A stretch of DNA of 51,017 nucleotides from an uncultured Acidimicrobiales bacterium (GCA_938021675.1 CALIFY010000057.1:1-51017), one strand, 5' to 3'; counted from the first letter of the stretch, positions 7,009-16,879 are shown. A program made the numbers and translations. Notes: generated by a model from the sequence alone, not told the origin.

Positions 7009-10000
7009 ATGGTCTCGGTTACCACCACCGCTGCGGGAGCGGCTGCGGTGGAGGCGTTGGGGCGCCACCTCGATCGCGCCCGGAACGGCTCTGCTTTGGC
7101 TCCTGCAGTCGTCATCTGTAACACGCCGGTGATGGCGGTAGGGCTTCGTCGCGCGTTAGGTGCCCGTTCGGCAGGAATCGCCGGGGTGACCGTAACCACG
7201 GTCCGCCGGTTCGCCGAAGACTTGGTTGCTCCGGACCTGCTGGGACACGGTCGGCGGCTCGCTCGTCCCGCCGATCAGCTCGTGGCGATCCGGGCCGAGT
7301 TGGCCGAGGCGCCCGGTCGGTTCGATCGAGTTGCCGACCATCGCACCACCGAAGCGAGGTTGGCCTCGTTTCAGAACGAACTCGTCGGTCTGCCCGATGA
7401 TGTGATCAGCCGCCTGGCTGCCAGCGCGGTCGGACTGTCTGGTGACGCCCTCCGGGTCGCGGCGGCCACCAACGCTCGATTGGGCCACGCCGTCGGAGGC
7501 GATGAGTTGATGACGCTGACCCTCGACCGCCTGCAGGCGTGCGGCTCAGGATCGCTTGGGCCGCTCGTCATTTTCTTGCCGGAACCGCTTCGTCCCTTCG
7601 ACGGTCGGCTCGTTCAAGCGCTCGCTCGCCGCGACGATTGTGAGGTCATCGTCGGGACGTCCGATGTGCCCGAGATCGACGACCGACACTTTCGGCGGCT
7701 TGCCGGGTGGAGTATTCAGGTTGATCGGAGCTGCATGGCAGCCACCGAAGATCGATCCGGTCGAGCCACCGTCCTAGAGGTGACCGACCCTGAGGATGAA
7801 GTTCGGGCCGCCGTGCGCGATGTGTCGGCCCATGCTGCGGCCGGAGTTCCGCTGCCCAGCATGGCTGTGTTGTACGCCACCACCGATCCCTACGCCGAGC
7901 TGGTCGCTGACCAACTTCGAGCCGCGGGGTTGCCGTTCGGGGGCCAAGGACACCGGTCGCTGGCGACATCGCTTGCCGGCCGAACACTGCGTCGCCTTTT
8001 GTCGTTGTCGGTTCATGGCCTTGAACGGGGAGCGGTTATCACCTTGGTCAGCTCCGGGCCCATCGACGGGGGTGACGGTCGACCGGCACCGGCCGCGGCA
8101 TGGAATCGGGTGTCCCGTCAGGCTGGGGTCATCGATGGCGAGCATTGGGTGCCCCGGCTAGCCGAGTTGGCTGGGGCGACAGACGATGTCGAATCGAAAG
8201 AGACGACCCAGGCACTATCGGCATTCGTTGAGGAGCTCGCCTCTAACCTTCGGCCACCTGACGGCCGTACGTGGTCCGCCTGGTCGACGTGGGTTCAGAA
8301 CTTGCTCGATCGGTACCTGCTCGTCGGGTCACCCCGAGCGGATCGACTGCCGGCTGCCGAGTCGTCGTTCAACGGCTCTCCAGCCGGGGAGCGGGCCGGC
8401 GAGTTTGTAGGGGAGCGGCCAAGCGATCCGGCGGTGGAATGGCCGAGCGAGGAGGTGGCGGCGCTCAGTCGGATCCAGTCCATGCTCGACGACCTGGGTG
8501 GTCTGGATGAGGTTGGAGCCCCGCCCCGCCTCGACACCTTCGAATCTACGGTTGCCCACGAACTCTGGTCGATGACCGTTCCTGGACCTCCCCTCGGGTT
8601 TGGTGTTCATGTCGGTCCCGTCGAATCGGTCGCCGGCCTACCGTTCGAGCGGGTCATCGTTCTCGGGTTGACCGAAGGAGTGTTTCCGAGAAGCCCCCGG
8701 GAGGATTCGCTCCTCCCAGACCAGCTCCGGGCCGCTGGGGGCGGCATGCTCATGGAGAAGTCGGCGGTTACCGATGTCGACGTTCGATCGGTGGCAATGG
8801 CCACTGCAGGATCTCGCCGGCCGGCGTTGTTGCTGACTTCACGAGGAGATCTGCGGAGCAACCGTTCGAGGACTTGGCCTCGGGTCTTGTCATCGCTGGT
8901 CGGGTCCCGACAGTCTCTTGACTCCCATTACCGAGGGCTGGTAGACCATGGCCGCCCGGCGAGTGTTGAGGACTTCGGGCTCCGCGCCCTGATCGGTCAC
9001 GTCGAACATGATGATCCGGTACACACCCACGAACTCGCTCATCTCGATACTGTCTTGGCGACCAATCTGGCCAGGATTCGCAACCGCGCTCGCCCCGAGA
9101 TGACCCGTCACGTCGGGAGAGTCCCCGCCGGACAAGTGGATCCCGTCGAACGTCTATTGTCTCCCACAGCGCTTGAGACATACGCCGCGTGCCCTCGCAA
9201 GTACCTGTTCCAACGGGTGTTGCGCCTTGGTGAGGATGAGCGGCCGGAGCGGATCGATGAGATTACCGCTCGTGACCGAGGGACCCTCGTTCACCGGGTG
9301 CTTGAACGGTTCATCGCCGACGCCATCGCTGACGATGCGGTACCTACTCCAGATCAGCCGTGGCCGGTCGAGCGTCGAGCCCATGTATTCGATCTGTTGG
9401 CTCGCGAAATCAAGCTCGCTGAGAACCGGGGTGTCACCGGTGGGGCGGTCAAGACGGCGCTCCTTCATCGAAGCTTGATCGATGAGATGCATCGGTTCCT
9501 CGATCGAGATGACGAGCTTCGATCGGAGCGTCGGTCAACGCCGGTCGCCGTCGAGTTTTCGTTCGGATTCGAGACCAGTCCGGCGTTGGAAGGTCTTCTG
9601 CCCGATCGGCCGATGCATCTTCGTGGTTCGGTCGACAGGGTTGATGTCACCGAAGACGACGGCTTGCTCGTCATCGACTACAAGGGAGGGTCGGATCGCC
9701 CGTTTCGTGGGATGGAAGCCAACCCGCTCGACGATGGCCGTCGTCTTCAACTACCGCTGTACGCCCGGGCGGTGGCCGAACGGTTGGCCCGGCACGGCCG
9801 ACGGACCGGGCTGTACTGGCTTACCAAAATGGACTCCATCAAAGAGATGGTCCTGGACGAAAAACTGGAAGCCGACTTGGAAGACGCGGTTGGGGCCGCC
9901 CTCGATGGGATCGGGGGCGGTGTGTTCCCCGGAGTCCCCGGCGACGTCGTTGGCTGGCCACGCCTGAGCTTCGAGAACTGCAAATACTGCGATTTCGATC

Positions 10001-10164
10001 GCATCTGCCCGACCGACCGGCAGAGCGAATGGGAACGGGTTCGCCACGACGAGGTACTGACACCGATCGATCGTCTCGTTCGGAATATCGATCCAGATCC
10101 AGAGCCGGTCTCTCGCCCGCCGTCGAACGCCGGCGATGCGGGCCCGGATGGGGCGAGTCGATGA
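7009..10164 (+). CDS. addB: AddB-like helicase-nuclease subunit (PD-(D/E)XK, Fe-S)
   Basis: This 1051-residue protein is the partner of the AddA helicase that follows. The C-terminal part has the PD-(D/E)XK nuclease core (LRGSVDRVDV..LLVIDYKGGS) and the four cysteines of an iron-sulfur staple: one in ETYAACPRKYLFQ and three in CKYCDFDRIC. The middle has inactive helicase-like segments such as LPFERVIVLGLTEGVFPRSP. AddB proteins resect double-strand breaks with AddA. The N-terminus reads AVVICNTPVMAVGLRRAL where AddB of Bacillus has a Walker A loop; no GxGKT is visible, so this copy looks ATPase-dead. A GAGG lies 9 nt before the ATG. Its TGA overlaps the addA ATG by 4 nt, implying translational coupling. 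Confidence 0.85.
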   Translation: MVSVTTTAAGAAAVEALGRHLDRARNGSALAPAVVICNTPVMAVGLRRALGARSAGIAGVTVTTVRRFAEDLVAPDLLGHGRRLARPADQLVAIRAELAEAPGRFDRVADHRTTEARLASFQNELVGLPDDVISRLAASAVGLSGDALRVAAATNARLGHAVGGDELMTLTLDRLQACGSGSLGPLVIFLPEPLRPFDGRLVQALARRDDCEVIVGTSDVPEIDDRHFRRLAGWSIQVDRSCMAATEDRSGRATVLEVTDPEDEVRAAVRDVSAHAAAGVPLPSMAVLYATTDPYAELVADQLRAAGLPFGGQGHRSLATSLAGRTLRRLLSLSVHGLERGAVITLVSSGPIDGGDGRPAPAAAWNRVSRQAGVIDGEHWVPRLAELAGATDDVESKETTQALSAFVEELASNLRPPDGRTWSAWSTWVQNLLDRYLLVGSPRADRLPAAESSFNGSPAGERAGEFVGERPSDPAVEWPSEEVAALSRIQSMLDDLGGLDEVGAPPRLDTFESTVAHELWSMTVPGPPLGFGVHVGPVESVAGLPFERVIVLGLTEGVFPRSPREDSLLPDQLRAAGGGMLMEKSAVTDVDVRSVAMATAGSRRPALLLTSRGDLRSNRSRTWPRVLSSLVGSRQSLDSHYRGLVDHGRPASVEDFGLRALIGHVEHDDPVHTHELAHLDTVLATNLARIRNRARPEMTRHVGRVPAGQVDPVERLLSPTALETYAACPRKYLFQRVLRLGEDERPERIDEITARDRGTLVHRVLERFIADAIADDAVPTPDQPWPVERRAHVFDLLAREIKLAENRGVTGGAVKTALLHRSLIDEMHRFLDRDDELRSERRSTPVAVEFSFGFETSPALEGLLPDRPMHLRGSVDRVDVTEDDGLLVIDYKGGSDRPFRGMEANPLDDGRRLQLPLYARAVAERLARHGRRTGLYWLTKMDSIKEMVLDEKLEADLEDAVGAALDGIGGGVFPGVPGDVVGWPRLSFENCKYCDFDRICPTDRQSEWERVRHDEVLTPIDRLVRNIDPDPEPVSRPPSNAGDAGPDGASR

Positions 10165-13100
10165 CCGAACTCGTCGATCAATCGCAACGGGACATGGTGA
10201 CCGGGGCCCTCGATCGAACGTTGTTCGTGGAAGCCGGCGCCGGGAGCGGGAAAACGACCGCGCTGGTCGATCGGATCGTCAACCTCGTCGACGTTGAAGG
10301 GGTGCCGGTCGGCCGGATTGCCGCGATCACCTTTACCGAGGCCGCGGCCCGCGAGTTGCGGACGCGCGTCCGCGATGCGCTTGAGGAGCGGAGCGTCGAT
10401 GCCCTGCGGCCGGCGCTCGGGGCGGCCGCCGCCCAAGTGGAGGCGGCGGCATTCAGCACCGTTCACGGCTTCGCCCTTCGTATCTTGGCCGATCATCCGA
10501 TCGAAGCTGGCCTACCACCGGGGTTCGGTGTGGTCGACGAGATCTCCAGCACTATCGAATTCGATGAGAGTTGGCGGATATTCACCGGTCGCGTCGGCGA
10601 CGATATGGCGTTGTTCGATGTGCAGGAACGGGCAGCGGCTCTGCGGGTCGACCTCCGACATTTCGCCGAGGTGGCCCGTCGTTTCGACGACAACTGGGAC
10701 TTACTCGACCGGGTCGGTAGCCAGCCGCCGGTATTGAGCGACATTTCCTTTGATGACCTGCTGGTCGGTGGAGACGAACTCCGCGATCTTGCCTCGTTGT
10801 GTGCCGTCCCAGATGACCGCTATCTCATCGCCTTCGAATCCTTTGTAGACCAGATCACCGAAATCGCCGGTGGCGAGCCCCTCGATCAGATCCAAGCGTT
10901 CCTCTCGTTGCGTCCTCCGCCCAGGAATCGGGGTCGTAAGGCGAGCTGGCGCGACCCCGGGCTTGATGAGGTACGAACTCGGGTGGCCGAGTTCCTGGCG
11001 GCGATAGACGCCAGGATTGATCAGTACCGCAACGAGGTGATGGAGTTCTTCATCACGCTGGTGGCCGACTTTGTCCGCACCCGGGTCGCCAATCGTCAGA
11101 AACAAGGTGAGCTGGCATACCACGACCTACTGGTGCTGGCCCGACGGCTGCTGCGGTCCGATGAGCTGGTACGGCGGACGCTACATCAGCGGTACACCCG
11201 CATCCTGCTCGACGAGTTCCAGGACACCGACCCGATCCAAATCGAACTGGCTGTCCTATTGGCGGCGAACGAGCCGGTCGGTTCAACACCGTGGACGGAA
11301 TTGGCTGAGCGGCTCGAACCGGGCCGGGTCGTAGTGGTCGGCGACCCGAAACAATCGATTTACCGATTCCGTCGAGCCGATGTCGGCGTGTACTCGCAGG
11401 CCGAAGCTGCGTTGGTCGACGGCCCGGTACGACTCTCGACCAATTTCCGGTCGGTGCCGGGCATTCTCGAATGGGTAAACGATGTCTTTGGTCGAGTCAT
11501 CGGCCCCGGTGACCCTGGTCGTCAGCCTCCCTACGGGTCGCTCGCTCCATCCCGCGACCGTGGGCCGGGCCACGTCGCTCCGGTGACCGTCCTCGGCGGG
11601 CCGCATGAACGAAGCACAAAGGTCCGACAGATCCGGCAGGCGGAGGCCGGCGACGTTGCCGCCGTCATCTGCCGGGTTATGGAAGAAGGTTGGCTTGTGG
11701 AGCGGGATGGCCAATGGCTCCCGGCCAGGCTGAGCGATATCGCCGTGCTCATACCATCCCGCCTGTCCCTACCATCGCTTGAGTCAGCCTTCGCTGCCAC
11801 CAACCTCCCGTTTCGGCCAGAGACCAACTCGTTGGTCTACGCCACCCAGGAGGTCCGAGATGTGTTGGCCGCGGTCCGGGCCGTGGTCGACCCATCGAAC
11901 TCGGTCGATGTGGTCGCCGCCCTCCGGTCGGCGTTGTTCGCCATCGGGGACGATGAACTCCTCACCTGGAAATTGACCGGTCACTCGTGGGATTACCGTA
12001 ACCCCGACGAGATCGACCGGTCTTCAGATGGTTTGGTCGTCCATTCGCAGCCCTCCGATCCAGGTGTTGATCGGTCGGTCGACATCGACGACCGACGAGG
12101 CTCAGACACCGAAGACAGCGGCGGGATCGTCGAGGCGTTCGCCGCGCTTCGGCAATGGCACGATGCTCGATGGTGGACGGAGCCAGCGGCATTGATCGAT
12201 CGGATCGTTCGTGAGCGGCGTCTACGGGAAAGTGCGCTTGCCGAACCTCGTCCACGCGATCGGTGGCGTCGCTACCGATTCTTGGCTGAACAGGCCCGTG
12301 AGTTCTCCGAGACCCAAGGCGGCGATCTGCATGACTTCGTCGAGTGGGTGGCGATCCAATCGAGTGACATGGTGAGGGTGACCGAGCCGATCCCGCCGGA
12401 ACCCGATGACGACGCGGTCAGGGTCCTCACCATTCATGGAGCGAAGGGCCTCGAGTTTCCGGTGGCTGTGTTGGCTGGCGCTCCGACCGCTGAAGGGCGG
12501 GCCAAGACCGGACCGAAGGTCATTTTTCCGTCTAACGATCCGGAGTCCCGACCACAGGTCACGCTGGGGGCGGAGCGGCGGACCACCGAGTACGACATTC
12601 ATGCATCGATGGAGGAGGTGCTCGATTCGTATGAACGGGTCAGGCTCCACTACGTCGCCGCCACTCGGGCTCGCGACCACCTGATCGTCAGCGCCCATCA
12701 CAAGGAAGGCAAGGCTGAGAGCATCGGCCGGCGGACGTGGGATGCAATCCAGCACCGTCCAGAGCTGTGGAACGAGTTTGAACGGCGGGGCGATGAACAC
12801 TACGCGGCGGAGCCGCCGACGCAGCTCAGGCTTGCTGGTGGAACGTTTAGCGGCGAACTGGCCGAATGGGAATCGGCCCAGCATCAAATACTTGCTCGGG
12901 CCGCTGCCGCCCAGCCTTGGTCGGCGACCCGGCTGGCGAGATGGGCCGACGCCGAGCGATCCCCAATCCAGACCAGCGAGGACAGCCGGGTCGTCGATCG
13001 GTTGGACGTTGGACACGATGGGCTCGAAGCCGATGTGCAACAACCGAAACCGTCGGCGTCGGCCGGGGTGGCCATCGGTTTGGCGGTGCACGCGACGCTG

Positions 13101-13601
13101 CAAGTCATCGACCTGTCAGTTCCAACAGGAACCGAACACCTGTCGGCGTCGGCAGCTGCCCGCTTTGGTGTGCCAGACCTCGCAGTCGACGTTGCGGCTC
13201 GTGTCAACGGGGCGCTGTCGTCATCGGCGGTGGAACTCGCTCGTCTCAATCCACACCACCGCGAACTCTATGTCGCCATGCCGACCGGGACCGGTGTCGT
13301 CGAGGGTTTCATCGATCTTTGCATCGAGACCGACGATGGCGTTGTCATCGTCGACTACAAAACAGACCATCTGTCGAGTCGATCAGAGGCGATCTTCAAA
13401 GCGGCGGAGTATCGAATTCAGGGAGCGACCTACGCCTTGGCGGTGGCCCATATCACCGGACGGCCCGTCGTGGCCTGTCGATTCGTCTTCCTCGGCGTCG
13501 ACGATGTGGTCGAGGTCGGGATCGAAGACCTCCCGGCCGCCTGTGCCGAGGCTCAGTTACTGTTGGACCGCCACGTGTCGGCCCCGATGGTCCAACGCTG
13601 A
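10161..13601 (+). CDS. addA: AddA-like UvrD/RecB helicase-nuclease
   Basis: This 1146-residue protein is a SF1A helicase plus nuclease. Motif I is VEAGAGSGKTTALVDRI near residue 23-40, followed by AAITFTEAAARELRTRV (Ia), RILLDEFQDTDPIQ (motif II), VVGDPKQSIYRFRRAD (III), VRVLTIHGAKGLEFPVAVLAG (V), and RLHYVAATRARDHLI (VI). The C-terminal nuclease has EGFIDLCIE and VVIVDYKTD, the PD-(D/E)XK catalytic residues. Together with AddB it should unwind and resect DNA ends for RecA loading. Start at 10161 (ATGA overlap) is preferred over an in-frame start at 10029 that would read through addB. No Chi site can be inferred from the sequence. Confidence 0.93.
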   Translation: MTELVDQSQRDMVTGALDRTLFVEAGAGSGKTTALVDRIVNLVDVEGVPVGRIAAITFTEAAARELRTRVRDALEERSVDALRPALGAAAAQVEAAAFSTVHGFALRILADHPIEAGLPPGFGVVDEISSTIEFDESWRIFTGRVGDDMALFDVQERAAALRVDLRHFAEVARRFDDNWDLLDRVGSQPPVLSDISFDDLLVGGDELRDLASLCAVPDDRYLIAFESFVDQITEIAGGEPLDQIQAFLSLRPPPRNRGRKASWRDPGLDEVRTRVAEFLAAIDARIDQYRNEVMEFFITLVADFVRTRVANRQKQGELAYHDLLVLARRLLRSDELVRRTLHQRYTRILLDEFQDTDPIQIELAVLLAANEPVGSTPWTELAERLEPGRVVVVGDPKQSIYRFRRADVGVYSQAEAALVDGPVRLSTNFRSVPGILEWVNDVFGRVIGPGDPGRQPPYGSLAPSRDRGPGHVAPVTVLGGPHERSTKVRQIRQAEAGDVAAVICRVMEEGWLVERDGQWLPARLSDIAVLIPSRLSLPSLESAFAATNLPFRPETNSLVYATQEVRDVLAAVRAVVDPSNSVDVVAALRSALFAIGDDELLTWKLTGHSWDYRNPDEIDRSSDGLVVHSQPSDPGVDRSVDIDDRRGSDTEDSGGIVEAFAALRQWHDARWWTEPAALIDRIVRERRLRESALAEPRPRDRWRRYRFLAEQAREFSETQGGDLHDFVEWVAIQSSDMVRVTEPIPPEPDDDAVRVLTIHGAKGLEFPVAVLAGAPTAEGRAKTGPKVIFPSNDPESRPQVTLGAERRTTEYDIHASMEEVLDSYERVRLHYVAATRARDHLIVSAHHKEGKAESIGRRTWDAIQHRPELWNEFERRGDEHYAAEPPTQLRLAGGTFSGELAEWESAQHQILARAAAAQPWSATRLARWADAERSPIQTSEDSRVVDRLDVGHDGLEADVQQPKPSASAGVAIGLAVHATLQVIDLSVPTGTEHLSASAAARFGVPDLAVDVAARVNGALSSSAVELARLNPHHRELYVAMPTGTGVVEGFIDLCIETDDGVVIVDYKTDHLSSRSEAIFKAAEYRIQGATYALAVAHITGRPVVACRFVFLGVDDVVEVGIEDLPAACAEAQLLLDRHVSAPMVQR

Positions 13602-13618
13602 TTGCCGCCGCTACTGGA

Positions 13619-13822
13619 CTACGTGGTCGAGTCGGTTTGACCACACCCTGGGCAGGGGCTCGGCCCAGAGTGGGTCACGTGCCCCGTCCAGCTGGCCCCA
13701 TCAAAATATCGAAGGTTGTGCAGCAGCCGAGGGTCGGGATACCAGCCGGCGGCGATCCCTGTCGGGTGGTCGGCTGCGTTGCTTGTGGGTTTGGGGTTGT
13801 CGATGACGGTCATGAGCTCCAT
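13619..13822 (-). CDS. Small DUF2510 protein
   Basis: This 67-residue protein is nearly all DUF2510: AAGWYPDPRLLHNLRYFDG then ASWTGHV, with the characteristic W-Y-P-D-P and R-Y-F-D-G-x-x-W-T. The C-terminus has a CPGC pair that could bind a metal. DUF2510 is a short domain found mainly in actinobacterial membrane or secreted proteins; its function is unknown. There are no TM helices here, so this is a stand-alone copy. On the minus strand, TACATC lies 7 nt before the ATG, a weak leaderless promoter. It is convergent with addA with a 17-bp gap. A second DUF2510 protein is at 22422. Confidence 0.7.
   Translation of the reverse strand: MELMTVIDNPKPTSNAADHPTGIAAGWYPDPRLLHNLRYFDGASWTGHVTHSGPSPCPGCGQTDSTT
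13623..13644. terminator. Possible shared hairpin terminator after addA
   Basis: GTGGTC (13623-13628) pairs with GACCAC (13639-13644), 10-nt loop, in the 3' end of the convergent DUF2510 gene. Short and without a U-tract, so weakly supported. Confidence 0.3.
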
Positions 13823-13957
13823 CCACGCTGATGTAGAACGGTGGGCGTCTTCGATATAGAGATCTCGGTCGGCGGTCCGAAATACTTTAGGTTTTGTGAC
13901 TGTAGCGGCTTGAGCGTCGCACGGCTTGGCGCCGAGCTGATCAGCAGCAGATCTGGG

Positions 13958-14782
13958 TTAGGCGACCAGTGCGGCGGCTGGCGCATGGGCGGGCAGTGAA
14001 CCTGCCTCCGAACGTCTCGTCAGTTCGGCCCGGCCTTCAGGACATTGCGACACGAACGGGCACCAGCCACAGAGCACCGTTGGTTGCGGGTCGAAGCTGT
14101 CGGTGGTGCAGGCGTCGGTAATCTGATTCCACGTACCGCCGAGCGCGTCGACCGCGTCCGAGATCCGTTGGTCGGTGACTCGGATGTCGAGGATGCGTTG
14201 ACCGAGATACAACAACCGCGCTCGTTCTGGAAGTTCATCCGTCGAGCCGTAGATGGCTGCGGCGTACAGCATGACCTGTTGGATTTTGTCTTCCCGCCAC
14301 CGAGCGCCGGGAAGCGTGCCTGATTTGTAGTCGGTAACGACGAGCCGCTCACCGACCCGGTCGACCCGATCGACGATTCCAACGAAGGGTACCGAACCGA
14401 GGTCGGTAGAGATTTTCTGTTCGGTCGATACCACCTCGACGCCGGCCGGGTCTTCGATATCCCAGAGACCGGCGATGGCCAGCCAGGCTTGCCATCGGAA
14501 GGCCCGGGATGCGGTCTCATCGAGTTCGAGGGCGATGAAATCCTCGTCGAGAGCAAATGCCGGCCACTCCTCTTTCGCCAATGCTTTCGCTCGCTCGACG
14601 GTTCGCTCGTCGGCCGACAGCTCGCACAACACTTCGAGCACACGGTGGGCGAAGGAGCCGACGAGTGCAGCTTGCCCCGAAGGGTCTGGTAGCCGGTCGA
14701 TGTACTTGAACCGCCATCGGCGGGGACACCCATCGAACGCAGAAGCCGAAGACGGCGAAAGGTATGGGGGGAGGTCGGCCAT
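13958..14782 (-). CDS. RecB-family / Cas4-like exonuclease (PD-(D/E)XK, Fe-S)
   Basis: This 274-residue stand-alone nuclease starts YLSPSSASAFDGCPRRWRFKYIDRL, the N-terminal Cys region of the family. It has the core VGIVDRVDRVGERLVVTDYKSG with catalytic Asp and D-x-K, and closes with CGWCPFVSQCP. The one plus three cysteines form the usual iron-sulfur cluster. This matches the RecB-like exonucleases common in actinobacteria; no cas genes are nearby, so a CRISPR role is unlikely. A GGAG lies about 8 nt before the ATG. It lies close to addAB but on the opposite strand, so a shared function in DNA-end processing is only suggested by proximity. Confidence 0.88.
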   Translation of the reverse strand: MADLPPYLSPSSASAFDGCPRRWRFKYIDRLPDPSGQAALVGSFAHRVLEVLCELSADERTVERAKALAKEEWPAFALDEDFIALELDETASRAFRWQAWLAIAGLWDIEDPAGVEVVSTEQKISTDLGSVPFVGIVDRVDRVGERLVVTDYKSGTLPGARWREDKIQQVMLYAAAIYGSTDELPERARLLYLGQRILDIRVTDQRISDAVDALGGTWNQITDACTTDSFDPQPTVLCGWCPFVSQCPEGRAELTRRSEAGSLPAHAPAAALVA

Positions 14783-14848
14783 ATTCGTTCTCCATCCTGG
14801 TCGATGGGTGTGACAGTGGGGTGGATGCCGGGCTGGTCGGCGCTGGTG

Positions 14849-16255
14849 TTACAGCTTCCTACCGCCGCTACGGCGGGACCGGCTGCCAAGTTTTCGCCCG
14901 CCACTGCTTCTGGATCGGCGTCGGGTTGATGCTCCACCTCCACGGCGTAGCACGCCGCCGCCGAGGCCGGCACCAGATGATGTCCGTCGGTTGCTTCCCC
15001 CTCCGAGCCCGCCACCGAATCCACCATCGATGCCAGAGAATCCCCCACGACGTCGCTGAGTTCGACGGGACGTGCCACCCAACCCGCCGCCGAGCACAAT
15101 GTTGGCCAGGATGCCCCCGAGACCGCCTCCGAGCACCCCTCCGAGACCACCACCGGTTTGGGGTCGCTGACCGCGCCGGCGATACGAGCGCCCGGTGCGG
15201 GGAGAGGTCACGACCTCACCGTCATCCCGCCGCGGGGTCGGTGCTGAGCGTCGCTCCTCCTCGGCGGCGTTGGCCGCCTCGACCGCCGCCGCAGCCTCGA
15301 CTTCCTGGGGAGAAGGGGGGATCGGTTGCCCATCGAGCTGGGCCGCTATGGATTGAAACTGCCATTCGGCATGGTCGATACGGTCGTCGAGCTCATCGAC
15401 TTCTTCCGCCGACTCGGCCCCGTCGATTCGGCGGCTCACCTCTTGGTAGCTTTGCGTCGCCTCTTCGTAGGTTGCGATCAGCTCCGGGTCGTCGTGAACG
15501 ATCACACGGTCACCGAGCGAGATGACGAGGTCGGCGTTGCTCTTCAACTGTTCCTTAATCTCGGCGCGATCCTCATCGAGATCAAGCTGAGCATGGCGGG
15601 ACTCCCGTCGACGCCCCCGCCACGCCCGAAACAAGAAGAAACCGCCTCCGAGCCCGGCTATACCGAGCAGAATGGATCCAACCCCAATCCCTCCGCCATC
15701 CCCGCTGCTGGCCTCGGTGCCGTCGGGCGTGTTCTCCGTTGGCTCAAGCGAGCCGACGAACGCGTCTAGCCCTCGGGCGATGGCGCCATCTCGGAATCCT
15801 TCAAATGCCGCATCGAGCGCCGGGTTGTACTCACTCTCGGAGTAGGTGAACGACGATGCCGCGTAGCCGCCGCTGAGCAACACAAGCACGGTCTGGTAGC
15901 GGGCACCGCTGGCGTCCAGTTCCACCAGGAGGGCATCGGCTCGATCGATCGCATCGTCGTCGGACCCGTCTTCGTCGAGCCAAGCGAAGGCGATCCCATT
16001 GGCGTTTGCCCGCTCGATCGCATCATCGAGTTCGGGGTCAGTTGGAAATTCAAGAAAACTACCCGATTCGGCCAGAGCGACAGCGCCTCTCGAATCGGCG
16101 GCAACGGGGTGTGATGTCGCAGCGACGACGAAGGCGAAGGCGATGAGGGTCGCGACGAGGAACTCGCCCGCTCGGCAACCAACGAGGACCCGATGCCGCG
16201 GCCGAACACCGAGGGCGGACGTTATCGAACCGGTGGAAGGGCGGAGGGGGTGCAC
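14849..16255 (-). CDS. Membrane protein with TPM-like extracytoplasmic domain and Gly/Arg-rich tail
   Basis: This 468-residue protein has a signal or anchor helix (about 30-50), an extracytoplasmic domain of about 130 residues (ELDDAIERANANGIAFAWLD..TVLVLLSGGYAASS) with a layout like TPM/Psb32 proteins, a second TM helix (about 195-212), a coiled-coil region rich in Glu/Asp (about 225-320), and a Gly-rich and Arg-rich tail with GGGLGG repeats ending in two copies of SGGRKL. The GTG start is supported by TAGGAT 6 nt upstream. The tail is predicted to be disordered and could bind nucleic acid or membrane, which is inference. I do not recognise a specific family member; the TPM assignment is tentative. 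Confidence 0.7.
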   Translation of the reverse strand: MHPLRPSTGSITSALGVRPRHRVLVGCRAGEFLVATLIAFAFVVAATSHPVAADSRGAVALAESGSFLEFPTDPELDDAIERANANGIAFAWLDEDGSDDDAIDRADALLVELDASGARYQTVLVLLSGGYAASSFTYSESEYNPALDAAFEGFRDGAIARGLDAFVGSLEPTENTPDGTEASSGDGGGIGVGSILLGIAGLGGGFFLFRAWRGRRRESRHAQLDLDEDRAEIKEQLKSNADLVISLGDRVIVHDDPELIATYEEATQSYQEVSRRIDGAESAEEVDELDDRIDHAEWQFQSIAAQLDGQPIPPSPQEVEAAAAVEAANAAEEERRSAPTPRRDDGEVVTSPRTGRSYRRRGQRPQTGGGLGGVLGGGLGGILANIVLGGGLGGTSRRTQRRRGGFSGIDGGFGGGLGGGSNRRTSSGAGLGGGVLRRGGGASTRRRSRSSGGRKLGSRSRRSGGRKL

Positions 16256-16261
16256 GGATAG

Positions 16262-16267
16262 ATCCTA
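16262..16267 (-). promoter_or_regulatory. -10 box of leaderless TPM-like gene
   Basis: On the minus strand TAGGAT, 6 nt (CTATCC), then GTG at 16255. Confidence 0.5.
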
Positions 16268-16375
16268 GCGACCGATGCCCTGGTCAGCGGCTCGGTCGAC
16301 AGGGGCGCAATGTTGTCGGCGACGTCATATCGGCGATGGATACACCGGGGTGCGGTTCGTCCCTGTTCGGATCGT

Positions 16376-16756
16376 TCAGCTCTGGCCTGTTGTATGCCGG
16401 CGGAGCCAATCGGTCGTTTCCTGCTTTGCCTCGATCTCGGCGTCGATTCGGTGATAGGCGGTCTTCCACCGACGATGTGCTACCAGGTTTTTGGCGAACG
16501 ATGCCACATACCGGATGGAGAAGCCAACGACGCCGAGTTCGTGCCATTGCCGGACGTGAACAAGCTCGTGGGCCAGCAGGGTGCTCGTCCCGTCGTGCCG
16601 CTGCTCGTCGGCCAACAGAACGTGTCGGCCGAGAGTCATGCCTTTGTAGCCACCGGGGATACGCCGTATGACGTATACCCGGACCCGACCGGCCAGATCA
16701 CCCCCGAGGACGTCATACGCTTCGAGTTCGACATCGTTCAGTGCTCGACCGGGCAT
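16376..16756 (-). CDS. Small zincin-like protein with HExxH motif
   Basis: This 126-residue protein has LLAHELVHVRQWHELG (about 61-76), a clear HExxH zinc motif followed by a QW-H-E segment as in DUF4157-like and related peptidase domains. The rest (RVRVYVIRRIPGGYKGMTLGRHVLLAD) resembles the beta-hairpin that precedes the zinc helix. There is no signal peptide or TM helix. Such small HELxHxxQ proteins are widespread and largely uncharacterised. It is probably transcribed separately; upstream on the minus strand is AAAGGGATAGTG before the ATG, which could supply a ribosome-binding site. Catalytic activity is not certain because a third ligand is not obvious. Confidence 0.7.
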   Translation of the reverse strand: MPGRALNDVELEAYDVLGGDLAGRVRVYVIRRIPGGYKGMTLGRHVLLADEQRHDGTSTLLAHELVHVRQWHELGVVGFSIRYVASFAKNLVAHRRWKTAYHRIDAEIEAKQETTDWLRRHTTGQS

Positions 16757-16879
16757 CGCTCACTATCCCTTTCCCCTTGGTGGCGTTGTCGGAGACCGGC
16801 TCGGGTGCGACCTTTATGAAGACTAGTCGTCGCCGGCTGATCGCAAGACCGGTCTCGAATCGTTCTACCATCGTCAGAG

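Noticed and set aside
13958-14782. CRISPR-associated Cas4
   Set aside because: The fold matches, but no cas gene or repeat array is in the window; the stand-alone RecB-like exonuclease is more likely.
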